From Actinomycetes bacterium (GTDB lineage Bacteria > Actinomycetota > Actinomycetes > Mycobacteriales > Mycobacteriaceae), in assembly GCA_023404955.1 (NCBI GenBank), contig JAEXZY010000027.1, positions 20,566 through 84,565 on the forward strand: a stretch of 64,000 nt of DNA, given 5' to 3'. The notes beneath the pieces are model-generated. The model searched no databases. It saw only the letters and a program-made list of their open reading frames with translations, and was not told the origin of the DNA. Below, piece by piece: positions 25,075 to 33,655 of the stretch; position 1 is the first letter of the stretch; every line of letters starts with the position of its first letter. A program made the position numbers and the translations under genes.

Positions 25075-26180
25075 GCCGAGACGTCTTCCACCGCCGACAT
25101 ATCCGGCGCGCACATCAGCTGCCGGTACAGGTCGAGGTACTGCGACACCATTGCCTCGTGCGAGCAGCAGCGCTCGGCGCGGGCCCGCGCGTCGATCCTG
25201 CGCAGCGTCATCGCCTCGAGCAGTGCCGCGCTCAACCCGTCGATGTCCCCGGCCGCGGCGAGCCGACCGCAGGACGCGTCGATGATCTCGGGGATGCCGC
25301 CGCGCGCGAACGCGGCGACGGGGGTGCCGGCGGCGAGCGCTTCGGCGACGACCCGGCCGTACGGCTCGTCCCAGTGCGGCGTCACCAACGCCACGGCCGC
25401 ACCGCCGACGAGGGTGTTCAAGTCGTCCCGATGCAGGTGGCCCTCGTAGACGGCGCCGGTGCCCAGCAGCGGACGTACCGCCGCCTCGAAGTAGGCGCGG
25501 TCCCCGATCGGTCCGGCGATGCGCAACGGGATACCCGCCGCGCGTGCGGCGGCGATCGCCGACGTGACGCCCTTTTCCGGCACCAGCCGCCCCGTCCAGA
25601 CGGCGTAGCGGCCGCCGGAGCCCATCGGCCGGTGCGCGATGTCCACGCCGTTGAGGATCACCGGGATGGGTCCGCTGATCGGATTCCACTGTCGCGCAGT
25701 GAATTCACTGACCGCGACGAAGCGGCTGGCCACCCCGCCGGGCAGAGCCACCGCCTGTTCCATCCACTTCAGCGGCGGGGTGTGCAGCGTCGTCAGCATC
25801 GGCGCGTCGATGGTGTGGGCCATGGCCAGCGGCAGGTAGTGCGGGCTGTGGTTGTGGATGACGTCGAACGCGCCGAGCTCTGCGCGACCCAGGCTCACCA
25901 TCACCGACAGGTAGGCGTGGGTCTCCTGCACCATCCACTCCGGCGTGGTGGGATCGAGACGCCGGGTTTCCTCGCTCATGTGCAGCGTGCGCAGCGGGAC
26001 CACGTTCCACGGCAGACCCATGTCGGAGTCCGGCGCGGCGAACACGGTGACGTGGTGTCCTGCGGCGGTGAGGCCGTGGGCGAGTTCGAACACGAACGCT
26101 TCCAGTCCACCGGCGAACGGTTGCCGCACCGGGTAGCGCGATGAGGCCAGCAGTGCGATGCGTAACGGGCGCGGGCTCAT
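25071..26180 (-). CDS. Glycosyltransferase family 4
   Basis: 369-residue GT-B enzyme. N-terminal domain with FAGGLEAFVFELAHGLTAAG (acceptor side) and FDVIHNHSPHYLPLA; C-terminal donor domain with VWTGRLVPEKGV and EPYGRVVAEALAAGTPVAAF (the EX7E motif) around residue 285–305. Start ATG 26180 overlaps the stop of the upstream gene (ATGA). Cytosolic or loosely membrane-bound; likely part of a glycan assembly line. Confidence 0.9.
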   Translation of the reverse strand: MSPRPLRIALLASSRYPVRQPFAGGLEAFVFELAHGLTAAGHHVTVFAAPDSDMGLPWNVVPLRTLHMSEETRRLDPTTPEWMVQETHAYLSVMVSLGRAELGAFDVIHNHSPHYLPLAMAHTIDAPMLTTLHTPPLKWMEQAVALPGGVASRFVAVSEFTARQWNPISGPIPVILNGVDIAHRPMGSGGRYAVWTGRLVPEKGVTSAIAAARAAGIPLRIAGPIGDRAYFEAAVRPLLGTGAVYEGHLHRDDLNTLVGGAAVALVTPHWDEPYGRVVAEALAAGTPVAAFARGGIPEIIDASCGRLAAAGDIDGLSAALLEAMTLRRIDARARAERCCSHEAMVSQYLDLYRQLMCAPDMSAVEDVSA

Positions 26181-27232
26181 GCGGTTCTCGCGGTCTCGCG
26201 CAGGTGCCGATACAGCTCGGTGGTGTCCCAGCGCACCCGGTCGCGTTCCCGCGCACGCGCGCGCCGTCGGCCCAGATCATCGCTGGTGTGTCCGCTGATC
26301 TGCAAAGCCGCGTGATCGACGGCGGCGAGCAGGCCGGCCTCATCGAATCGGCCGACGCCGAAACCGAATGTCGCACAGGGCTGTTGGGTGTGGAATTGAC
26401 CGCAGTCGGGAACCACCGGGATCACCCCGCTGTCGTGGCACACCTCGACCCAGCCGGAGTGGGTGCCGAAGCGATAGGGCAGCACCAGGATGTCGATGTC
26501 GCGCAGGTAACCGACGAGTTCATCGTCGGTGAAGGGTGGGTGAATCCGGACGTCGACTCCGCGGTCCCGGTAGGTGCCGAGCAGCTCGGGCAGGCGTGCG
26601 TCGGCTCGCGGCGAGGTCAGTGCGTTCTCGTCGAGGTCGAGGCGCAGCGAAAAGTGCTGCGCACCAACAAGTGTGTCCATCACCGGCCACGGATCGATGT
26701 TCGCCCGCAGGGACTTCGCGTGCACGGCGACGACGGGTGGCGTGCGCCGCGCACGTCGTGACCCGACCTCGTCGATCGGTAGGAGATGGGGGTGCGGCAA
26801 CACGGTCGCGCTGACGCCCCACCGGTCGCGGATCTGCCGCGCTGCACCGTCGGTGAGCGTGACGACGGCGTCCGCGCGGTGCAGCAGGGTGGCGAGCTTG
26901 GCGAGATGACCGGATTGGTCGTCTAGATGCGGATTGGCCAGGTCGTGCACGGTGACCACGAGTGGTACACCATGGGCAGTGAGGACGTCGGCGACCATGA
27001 CGAGATCGTCATGGCCGATGGTCTCGAAGCCGAAATGAATGTGCAGAATGTCGATCTCGGTGATCCGCGCACGAATGTACTGCGGATCGAGCCAACGCGG
27101 CGGCCACCACTGGCCCGGCTGGCTCGCTCCCGGCGGCACCGGGTCGGGTAGCAGCGTGAGGTGCGTGGTGTCCACGGTGGCGGTCGTGTACGGGTGTGCA
27201 GCCGGAACGGAGGCAACACGAATCGGGTTCAC
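26177..27232 (-). CDS. GT-B glycosyltransferase, first gene of the minus-strand glycan operon
   Basis: 351 residues. N-terminal HIHFGFETIGHDDLVMVADV and VVTVHDLANPH, middle ADAVVTLTDGAARQI, and a donor-side DIDILVLPYRFGTHSGWVEV at about 260–280, as in GT4-like enzymes. GTG 27232 is chosen because AAAGGA stands five bases upstream; farther in-frame sequence crosses the divergent promoter region. It leads four glycosyltransferase genes and a methyltransferase, each overlapping the next by 4–8 bases. Confidence 0.82.
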   Translation of the reverse strand: MNPIRVASVPAAHPYTTATVDTTHLTLLPDPVPPGASQPGQWWPPRWLDPQYIRARITEIDILHIHFGFETIGHDDLVMVADVLTAHGVPLVVTVHDLANPHLDDQSGHLAKLATLLHRADAVVTLTDGAARQIRDRWGVSATVLPHPHLLPIDEVGSRRARRTPPVVAVHAKSLRANIDPWPVMDTLVGAQHFSLRLDLDENALTSPRADARLPELLGTYRDRGVDVRIHPPFTDDELVGYLRDIDILVLPYRFGTHSGWVEVCHDSGVIPVVPDCGQFHTQQPCATFGFGVGRFDEAGLLAAVDHAALQISGHTSDDLGRRRARARERDRVRWDTTELYRHLRETARTA

Positions 27233-27326
27233 ACAATCCTTTCGACAGGGGCGATCACTCTCGCCGCTGTCTCGACGAATTGCTGTGAAAGGTATACCAC
27301 GCTGTGGCGACACGTAACCTCGCGGC
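27233..27326. promoter_or_regulatory. Divergent promoter region of the glycan cluster
   Basis: Ninety-four bases separate the two arms of the cluster. It holds a palindromic GGTATACC at 27291–27298, whose TATACC could act as a -10 hexamer in either direction, about 30 bases before the wcbI-like GTG. No clear -35 is visible. One control region for both arms would co-express all eight genes. Confidence 0.4.
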
Positions 27327-28250
27327 GTGGACTTCTTCAGCTCGCCCGACGGGCCGTCGGCGCATGACGAGCGGCCCCTGTGGTTGGTGGTCGGCAATTG
27401 CCAGGCCGAAGCGCTGCGCCGGGTGCTCGACGCCGTGTTTGCGCGGCCGTACCGGACGATCCGGATTCCGCCGGTTCACGAACTGACGCAACAGGATCTG
27501 CCGCAGCTCGACGCGCTGTTGGAGCAGGCTGCCGTGCTGCTGAGCCAACCGATCCGGCCGGACTACCGGGATCTGCCGGTGGGCACCCGGCAGCTCGCGG
27601 AACGACTGAATCCGGCTGCGCGAGTGGTGCGTTGGCCGGTGATCCGGTACGCCGGGTTGTATCCGTTCCAGGTCATCGTGCGCCGGCCCGCCGACCGATC
27701 GCTGACCCCGCCGGTAGTGCCGTATCACGACCTGAGGACCATCGCCGCCGCCCGCGCGGGACGGTCGGCCGACGACCCGTGGGACGTCGAGGTCAGCGGT
27801 GAGCAGATCCGGGCGGTGGCCACCCTCAGTCGCGACGAGCTGGCGATGCGCGAGGCCAGGGACTGCGACGTCGGCGTTTCGGATCTGTTGGCGGACTTGG
27901 GCACTGACGCGGCTCACACGATCAACCATCCCGGCAATCCGGTGATGATCGCCCTTGCCCAGCGGATCTTCGAACACCTGGGCGTGGCCTTGACTGCGGC
28001 GCCCGTCGACACCGTCCTGCTGTCCTCGGTGACCGCGCCGCTGGAAGCCCGGGTCCTCGACGCGCTCGGGCTGGTCGGCACGCCCCGGCCGGCCTGGTGC
28101 CACCACGGCGTCACCATCGCCGCCGACGAGGTCCACACCGCGCAGCTGCGGTGGTATGAGCACAATCGCGACTTCCTCGACCTGGCCGTGCAGCGTCACG
28201 GAAACGTCATGGATTCGCTCGGGCTGCTGACGTCCTCGAGGTCTAGGTGA
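27327..28250 (+). CDS. WcbI-like polysaccharide biosynthesis protein
   Basis: 307 residues with the WcbI hallmarks: LVVGNCQAEALRRVL (GNCQ near residue 24), strands around LLSQPIRPDYRDLP, and HTINHPGNPVM (about residue 200). WcbI proteins bind coenzyme A and are needed for capsule synthesis in Burkholderia; an acyl- or acetyl-transfer role is suspected. First gene of the plus-strand arm; GTG 27327 follows the divergent promoter region, and its stop overlaps the next start (GTGA). Its presence suggests that the glycan is acylated. Confidence 0.75.
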   Translation: MDFFSSPDGPSAHDERPLWLVVGNCQAEALRRVLDAVFARPYRTIRIPPVHELTQQDLPQLDALLEQAAVLLSQPIRPDYRDLPVGTRQLAERLNPAARVVRWPVIRYAGLYPFQVIVRRPADRSLTPPVVPYHDLRTIAAARAGRSADDPWDVEVSGEQIRAVATLSRDELAMREARDCDVGVSDLLADLGTDAAHTINHPGNPVMIALAQRIFEHLGVALTAAPVDTVLLSSVTAPLEARVLDALGLVGTPRPAWCHHGVTIAADEVHTAQLRWYEHNRDFLDLAVQRHGNVMDSLGLLTSSRSR

Positions 28251-29233
28251 CGACGACGCAGGCTCTGGTGGGCCCCCGTCATCACGGGGTGGTCCGCTTC
28301 GGCCTCGCTCTGCACGACGCGATGCGGGCTTCCGGTCTACCCCTGGACCAGGTCTGGTCGCCTGATGTCGCCGGCATGCCCGCCACGGTCGCAGGGGACG
28401 GCGTGCATCTGCAGTTCACCGACCGCCTGTTCGGGGACACCCCCGAGGCCGCGGCCCGGGCGATCGCAGCGATCGCGAGCCGTACCTGCGTCACGGTCAC
28501 GCTGCACGATCTGCCGCAGCCCTCCGACGGGCGCAACGCGGCCCGCCGGGCAGCGGCCTACGCCGAGGTCGCGGCGCGGTCGGCCGGCGTGGTGGTGAAC
28601 AGCGATCACGAGCGAGAACTGTTGCACGACAGCGGTGTCGACGTGGACGACGTCGCGGTGATCCCGCTACCGATCGTGCCGCCGGCGCCCGTCCGCTGCC
28701 GACCGGTCGGGGTCCCCACCATCGGCGTGTTCGGCTTCTTGTACCCGGGCAAAGGGCACGCGGAGGTGATCGCGGCCAGCGCTGATCTGCCGCCCGACGT
28801 CGAGATCCACGCCGTCGGCGAACCCTCGGCTGGGCACGCCGACCTCGTGGACGACCTCACGACCCGTGCTGGCGAACAGGGCCGGCGTTTTCGCGTGACG
28901 GGGCACGTCAGTGACCAGGCGCTGGTCGAGGTGCTGCAGCGGGTCACGGTCCCCGTCGTCGCGCACACCCACGTGTCGGCGTCCGGGTCGCTCGGCTCAT
29001 GGCTGTCGGCGGGACGCCGCCCGCTGGTGGTGGCGAACCGGTACAGCCGTGAGGTCGACGGCCGTAACCCCGGCATGCTCACGCTCTACTCGCCGGCCGA
29101 CCTGCCACAGGCGATCCGCGGCGCGTTCAACGACCCGCAATCCACCTGGCTGGCACCGGGATCGGTGCCACAGCCGACACCGGCCGACACCGCGCACGCC
29201 TACCACGCCTTCTTCGACACATGGCACCGATGA
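28247..29233 (+). CDS. GT-B glycosyltransferase (GT4-like)
   Basis: 328 residues. The N-terminal half has RFGLALHDAMRASG, VTVTLHDLPQPSDG and VVVNSDHERELL; the donor half begins with TIGVFGFLYPGKGHAEVI and VTGHVSDQALVEVL. The EX7E motif is weak (ASGSLGSWLSAGRRPLVV), so either the family is divergent or the protein has altered activity. Coupled to both neighbours by GTGA and ATGA overlaps. Confidence 0.78.
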   Translation: MTTTQALVGPRHHGVVRFGLALHDAMRASGLPLDQVWSPDVAGMPATVAGDGVHLQFTDRLFGDTPEAAARAIAAIASRTCVTVTLHDLPQPSDGRNAARRAAAYAEVAARSAGVVVNSDHERELLHDSGVDVDDVAVIPLPIVPPAPVRCRPVGVPTIGVFGFLYPGKGHAEVIAASADLPPDVEIHAVGEPSAGHADLVDDLTTRAGEQGRRFRVTGHVSDQALVEVLQRVTVPVVAHTHVSASGSLGSWLSAGRRPLVVANRYSREVDGRNPGMLTLYSPADLPQAIRGAFNDPQSTWLAPGSVPQPTPADTAHAYHAFFDTWHR

Positions 29234-30552
29234 TCCCGCTCACCGACGGGAGGTTCTGCGTGGCCGGCAACCGGTGGGACGCGCTGGACGGCCTGCCGGG
29301 ACGGGACGTGACCATCGCCGTCGTCGTGCCGTTCTATGACCAACAGGAGGATCTCGACCGGCTCCTCGCCGCGCTGGACCTGCAGGACTATCCCGCGCAC
29401 CTGATCGAGGTCGCGGTGGCCGACGACGGTTCGCCGACACCGCCCGACGTCTCGTCCTCGTCGCTACGGTGCACCGTGGTGCGCCAGCCCGACCGCGGAT
29501 TCCGCGCGGCGGCGGCGCGCAACCTCGGTGCCGCCGCCACCACCGGGGAGATCCTCTGCTTCCTCGACGCCGACACGGTGCCCGAACCCGGCTATCTACG
29601 GCATATCTCGCGACTACCGTCACTGCTGCCGGATGCGTTGGTCGTCGGCCGTCGCCGCCATGCCGACCTCGCCGGTTGGCCGGCCGCCGACATGGCGCGA
29701 TGGTGGGCGGGTGAGCGCAGCCCGGTGGTGCTCGACGAACCGCGCTGGCTCACCGACGCCTACGCCCGCACCGGCGATCTCGCGGTCGCCGACCACACCG
29801 CCTACCGGTACGTGATCAGCTCCGTGATGTGTTGCAGCCGAGTGCTGTTCGATTACTGCGGGGGCTTCGACGAGTCGTTCTCCGAGTACGGCGGCGAGGA
29901 CTGGGAATTCGCCCACCGGGCCGGGGTCTGCGGTGCGGTGTTCCACCACGCGCGCCAGGCGGTGGCGTGGCACAACGGTCCGGACTGGGCGGGCCGCGAT
30001 GTGCCGGGCCGGGCGACCGCCAAGAATGCCGAGGCTCTCGCGATGGCCCGGCTGATCACCGATCCGGCGGCGCGCACCCACGGGCTGCACTACGACATCC
30101 CGTACCTGGCAGTCGAACTCGATGCCGACGACCACGGATTGGGTTCGTTCGTGACCACAGTCAGCGGCTTCCTGGCCCACGACGTGGGCATCTGGGTCAC
30201 CGGGGCGGGCGCAGAGTCGCTCTGTGCCCGCGCGCACGTGCAGGATGCCCGCATCCGCGTCGGCCCGGTGCCCGACGGCATCCGGCACCGGACCCCCTTC
30301 GTGGCGACGGTGACGGGACGACCGGTGCTGAGCGCGCAGGGTGTCGCCGACCTGCTGGATGCCTGCAGGCAAACCGATGTCGCGGAGGTGCATCTGAGCG
30401 GCCGCACCGCGATGGTGGTGTGCCGCGCCTCGTGGGCGCTGCATCGGCAGGTGCGCTGGCAGAGCGCGACGGCGTTCGGTGCCACCCAGCGCTTCTCGGG
30501 CACCGAGTTCGGGATGACCGAAAGCGACGCCGAACCGGACCTGTCTTGGTGA
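29230..30552 (+). CDS. Glycosyltransferase family 2 with extra C-terminal domain
   Basis: About 440 residues. GT-A domain: IAVVVPFYDQQEDLDRLLAA, VADDGSP, CFLDADTVPEPG (DxD, about residue 115) and GGFDESFSEYGGEDWEFAHR (about 215) with the acid motif also seen in the 23264–24100 enzyme. About 150 further residues (FVTTVSGFLAHDVGIWVTG onward) look like a separate alpha/beta domain of unknown role. I start at ATG 29230, which overlaps the upstream stop (ATGA); ATG 29221 is three codons earlier. Ends the plus-strand arm. Confidence 0.85.
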   Translation: MIPLTDGRFCVAGNRWDALDGLPGRDVTIAVVVPFYDQQEDLDRLLAALDLQDYPAHLIEVAVADDGSPTPPDVSSSSLRCTVVRQPDRGFRAAAARNLGAAATTGEILCFLDADTVPEPGYLRHISRLPSLLPDALVVGRRRHADLAGWPAADMARWWAGERSPVVLDEPRWLTDAYARTGDLAVADHTAYRYVISSVMCCSRVLFDYCGGFDESFSEYGGEDWEFAHRAGVCGAVFHHARQAVAWHNGPDWAGRDVPGRATAKNAEALAMARLITDPAARTHGLHYDIPYLAVELDADDHGLGSFVTTVSGFLAHDVGIWVTGAGAESLCARAHVQDARIRVGPVPDGIRHRTPFVATVTGRPVLSAQGVADLLDACRQTDVAEVHLSGRTAMVVCRASWALHRQVRWQSATAFGATQRFSGTEFGMTESDAEPDLSW

Positions 30553-30586
30553 CCGCCTGTCCGAGAGCGGGCGTAGGTTGGGCGCC

Positions 30587-31105
30587 ATGGCTGACATCGA
30601 CGCCGCCCGCGAGATCCTGCGCGATTCGTTCACCCGCCTGATCGAGCACGCCGACGATCTGACCGATGGACTGACCGACGAGGTGGCCTACTACCGGCCG
30701 ACGCCGGAGGCCAACACGATCACGTGGCTGCTCTGGCACAGCGCCCGCATCCAGGACGCCCAGCTGTGCGACATCGCGGGCATCGAGCAGGTGTGGCTCC
30801 GCGAGGGCTGGGTGGACCGGTTCGCGCTCGACCTGCCGCGGGACGCCCACGGATACGGTCACACGCCCGAGGACGTGGCCAAGGTGCGTGCCTCGGCCGA
30901 TCTGCTTGCCGGCTACTACCACGCGGTGCATCGCGAGTGCCTGTCCTACGTGGCATCGGTGTCGGGAGACGATCTGGCCCGCGTGGTCGACAAGCGCTGG
31001 ACGCCGCCGGTGACGGCGAGCGCACGGCTGGTCAGCATCATCGACGACGCTGCCCAGCACCTCGGGCAGGCGGCCTACATCCGGGGCATCGTCCCGCGAA
31101 CTTGA
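30587..31105 (+). CDS. DinB/DUF664 family protein (putative mycothiol-dependent enzyme)
   Basis: 172-residue four-helix protein of the DinB/mycothiol-transferase type. Three candidate metal-binding histidines are in LLWHSARIQDAQ, YYHAVHRECL and DDAAQHLGQAAYIRG. Relatives link mycothiol to electrophiles or isomerise mycothiol adducts. It stands between the glycan cluster and an aldehyde dehydrogenase; no operon is implied because 34 and 54 bases separate it from its neighbours. ATG 30587. Confidence 0.8.
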   Translation: MADIDAAREILRDSFTRLIEHADDLTDGLTDEVAYYRPTPEANTITWLLWHSARIQDAQLCDIAGIEQVWLREGWVDRFALDLPRDAHGYGHTPEDVAKVRASADLLAGYYHAVHRECLSYVASVSGDDLARVVDKRWTPPVTASARLVSIIDDAAQHLGQAAYIRGIVPRT

Positions 31106-31115
31106 CACCTGTCAA
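31102..31115. promoter_or_regulatory. Palindrome TTGACA-CC-TGTCAA upstream of the aldehyde dehydrogenase gene
   Basis: Perfect 6-bp arms around two bases, overlapping the stop codon of the DinB-like gene and 45 bases before the aldehyde dehydrogenase start. TGACA/TGTCA arms are common in operators of TetR- and GntR-type proteins; no regulator is encoded next to it. Confidence 0.4.
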
Positions 31116-31146
31116 CCCCGCGTGCGACGTGCGTCACACCCCTGGT

Positions 31147-31152
31147 TAGAGT
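31147..31152 (+). promoter_or_regulatory. -10 element placed for a leaderless transcript
   Basis: TAGAGT fits the mycobacterial TAnnnT -10 consensus and ends seven bases before the ATG at 31160, so transcription would begin at or next to the start codon. Confidence 0.45.
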
Positions 31153-31159
31153 AGAGGAC

Positions 31160-32680
31160 ATGACTGCGACTTCCGACGTCACGCCTTTCACCGGCACCGG
31201 CACGATCACCAACCCCGCCACCGGCGCTCTTGCTGGTCAGGTGCACTGGACCGATGCCGCCGACGTACCCCGCATCGCCGCCTCGCTGCGCGAGGCCCAG
31301 CGTGAGTGGGAGGCCCGTGGCGCTGCGGGCCGGGCAAAGGTGCTGGCCCGCTACGCGGTGTGGCTGGGTCGCCACCGCGCCGAGATCGAAGAGCTGCTGA
31401 TCGCCGAAACCGGCAAATCCGCCACGGACGCGGCACAGGAGGTGCCGCTGATCCTGATGATCCTGTCCTACTACGTGCGGACCATGGAGAAGGCACTCGC
31501 GCCCGACCCCCGCCCGGCGGCGCTGCCGTTCCTGTCGATCAAGAAGATCGAGGTGCACTACCGGCCCCGCGCGGTCGTCGGGATCATCGCGCCGTGGAAC
31601 TACCCGGTCGCCAACGCGCTGATGGACGCCGTCGGCGCGCTCGCCGCCGGCTGCGCCGTGCTGCTCAAGCCCTCAGAGCGCACGCCGCTGACCGCCGAAC
31701 TGCTGCTGCGCGGCTGGCTCGACTCCGGAGCGCCCGACGTGCTGGCCCTGGCGCAGGGCGCCCGTGAGGTGTCCGAGGCCGTCATCGATGCGTCCGACTA
31801 CATCCAGTTCACCGGCTCCAGCGCCACCGGCGCCAAGGTGGCCGAGCGCGCCGCCCGGCGGCTGATCCCGGTCAGCCTGGAACTCGGCGGCAAGGACCCG
31901 ATGATCGTGCTCGAGGACGCCGACGTCGAGCTGGCCGCCCACGCCGCAGTGTGGGGCGCGATGTTCAACGCCGGGCAGACCTGCGTGTCCGTCGAGCGCG
32001 TGTACGTGCTCGAGCCGGTCTACGACCAGTTCGTCGCCGCCGTGGTCCGCGACGTGCAGAATCTGCAGGTGGGCGCCGGCGAGGGCCACCACTTCGGCGC
32101 GATGATCGACGACAGCCAGATCGCCGTCACCGAACGTCACGTCGCCGACGCGCTGGCCAAGGGCGCGCGGGCACTGACCGGCGGGAAGCGCCGACCGGGC
32201 CCCGGGAGCTTCTACGAGCCCACCGTTCTGGTCGACGTCGACCACTCGATGGCGGCCATGACTGAAGAGACCTTCGGCCCGACGCTGCCCATCATGAAGG
32301 TCTCCTCGGTGGCCGAGGCGGTCCGGCTGGCCAACGACAGCCCCTACGGCCTGTCCGCGGCGGTCTTCTCCCGCGATGTCGAGCGAGCCAAAGAGGTTGC
32401 ACTGCAATTGGATTGCGGCGGAGTCAACATCAACGACGTGATCTCGAACCTGATGTGCACCACCGCCCCGATGGGCGGCTGGAAGACCTCAGGCATCGGG
32501 GCCCGCTTCGGCGGTCCCGAGGGGCTGCGCAAGTACTGCCGCATCGAGACCGTGGTCAGCCCGCGCACGGCCGTCGGCGCCGGCGGCAACTACTACAACA
32601 ATTCGCAGCGCGCGCTGAAGCGGATGAACACGATGATGACCAAGCTGGCGCTCATCCGGTCCAAGCGCGTCGCCAAATAG
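31160..32680 (+). CDS. Aldehyde dehydrogenase, succinic-semialdehyde dehydrogenase type
   Basis: 506-residue NAD(P)-dependent aldehyde dehydrogenase oxidising an aldehyde to its acid. Landmarks: IIAPWNYPVANALMDAVGAL with the catalytic Asn, FTGSSATG (cofactor loop), ELGGKDPMIV with general-base Glu241, and FNAGQTCVSVERVYV with nucleophile Cys275, followed by EETFGP and PMGGWKTSGIGAR. The overall form, including the basic C-terminal tail with a Lys/Arg-rich amphipathic end, resembles mycobacterial GabD2 (Rv1731). An AGAGG lies three bases before the ATG but the -10 position favours leaderless expression. Confidence 0.88.
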   Translation: MTATSDVTPFTGTGTITNPATGALAGQVHWTDAADVPRIAASLREAQREWEARGAAGRAKVLARYAVWLGRHRAEIEELLIAETGKSATDAAQEVPLILMILSYYVRTMEKALAPDPRPAALPFLSIKKIEVHYRPRAVVGIIAPWNYPVANALMDAVGALAAGCAVLLKPSERTPLTAELLLRGWLDSGAPDVLALAQGAREVSEAVIDASDYIQFTGSSATGAKVAERAARRLIPVSLELGGKDPMIVLEDADVELAAHAAVWGAMFNAGQTCVSVERVYVLEPVYDQFVAAVVRDVQNLQVGAGEGHHFGAMIDDSQIAVTERHVADALAKGARALTGGKRRPGPGSFYEPTVLVDVDHSMAAMTEETFGPTLPIMKVSSVAEAVRLANDSPYGLSAAVFSRDVERAKEVALQLDCGGVNINDVISNLMCTTAPMGGWKTSGIGARFGGPEGLRKYCRIETVVSPRTAVGAGGNYYNNSQRALKRMNTMMTKLALIRSKRVAK

Positions 32681-32753
32681 GGCAGCCAAGTAGTCCACCG
32701 GCTGTTCACCTCGCCGTCACGATCCCGACGGCGGGGCTGGTTAGCGTCGCCCG

Positions 32754-33611
32754 GTGACTCTGGAAATCTCCGGCTACGACGTGATCGACGATGACGACGA
32801 CGATCCCGTCCTCGTCCTGGCGCCCAGCGGTGAGCCCGTCGACACCTGGCGGGAGAACTACCCCTATGACGACCGCATGTCGCGGGCGGAGTACGAGGAG
32901 CAGAAGCGGCTGCTGCAGATCGAGCTGCTGAAGCTGCAGAAGTGGAGTCAGGCCCACGGTCTTCGGCACGTGATCGTGTTCGAGGGCCGCGACGCCGCCG
33001 GCAAGGGCGGCACGATCAAACGCTTCATGGAGCATCTCAACCCTCGCGGCGCGCGCGTCGTCGCGCTCGAGAAGCCCACCGAGAAGGAACAGACGCAGTG
33101 GTACTTCCAGCGCTACGTCACCCACCTGCCCGCCGCCGGGGAGATCGTGCTGTTCGACCGGTCCTGGTACAACCGTGCCGGCGTCGAACGCGTCATGGGC
33201 TACTGCTCGCCCAAACAGCACGCCGAGTTCATCCGGCAGGCCCCGCTGTTCGAGCAGATGCTGGTCAACGACGGCATCAGCCTGACCAAGCTGTGGTTCT
33301 CGGTGACGCAGTCCGAGCAGCGCACCCGGTTCACGATCCGGCAGGTCGACCCGGTGCGGCAGTGGAAGCTCTCGCCCACCGATCTGGCCTCGCTGGACAA
33401 GTGGGACGACTACACCTCGGCCAAAGAGGACATGTTCGCCTGGACCGACACCGAGATTGCGCCGTGGATGGTGGTCAAGAGCAACGACAAGAAGCGCGCC
33501 CGCATCAACGCGATGCGCTACGTGCTGAGTAAATTCGACTACGACAACAAGGACCACGAGGTGGTCGGCCGGCCCGACCCGTTGATCGTGGGACGCGCGC
33601 TGGGCGACTGA
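32754..33611 (+). CDS. ppk2: Polyphosphate kinase 2
   Basis: 285-residue cytosolic enzyme that moves phosphate between polyphosphate and nucleoside diphosphates; in M. tuberculosis PPK2 (Rv3232c) favours GTP formation. P-loop FEGRDAAGKGGTIKRF (about residues 78–92), EKPTEKEQTQWYFQRY, Walker B-like LFDRSWYNRAGVERVMGY (about 135–152) and DKWDDYTSAKEDMF. An acidic Asp run (DDDDDD) sits near the N-terminus. Starts at GTG 32754. Not in the usual Rv3232c neighbourhood, as far as I can tell. Confidence 0.93.
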   Translation: MTLEISGYDVIDDDDDDPVLVLAPSGEPVDTWRENYPYDDRMSRAEYEEQKRLLQIELLKLQKWSQAHGLRHVIVFEGRDAAGKGGTIKRFMEHLNPRGARVVALEKPTEKEQTQWYFQRYVTHLPAAGEIVLFDRSWYNRAGVERVMGYCSPKQHAEFIRQAPLFEQMLVNDGISLTKLWFSVTQSEQRTRFTIRQVDPVRQWKLSPTDLASLDKWDDYTSAKEDMFAWTDTEIAPWMVVKSNDKKRARINAMRYVLSKFDYDNKDHEVVGRPDPLIVGRALGD

Positions 33612-33628
33612 CCCGTCTGTCCGCCAGA

Positions 33629-33652
33629 GGCGTCCCGAACAGGAAGGACGCC
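33629..33652 (+). promoter_or_regulatory. Small hairpin holding the ribosome-binding site of the 33656 gene
   Basis: GGCGTCC (33629–33635) pairs perfectly with GGACGCC (33646–33652). The loop and right arm contain AGGAAGG, the Shine-Dalgarno for the GTG at 33656. Such a fold could weaken translation; it may also be chance. Confidence 0.35.
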
Positions 33653-33655
33653 GGA

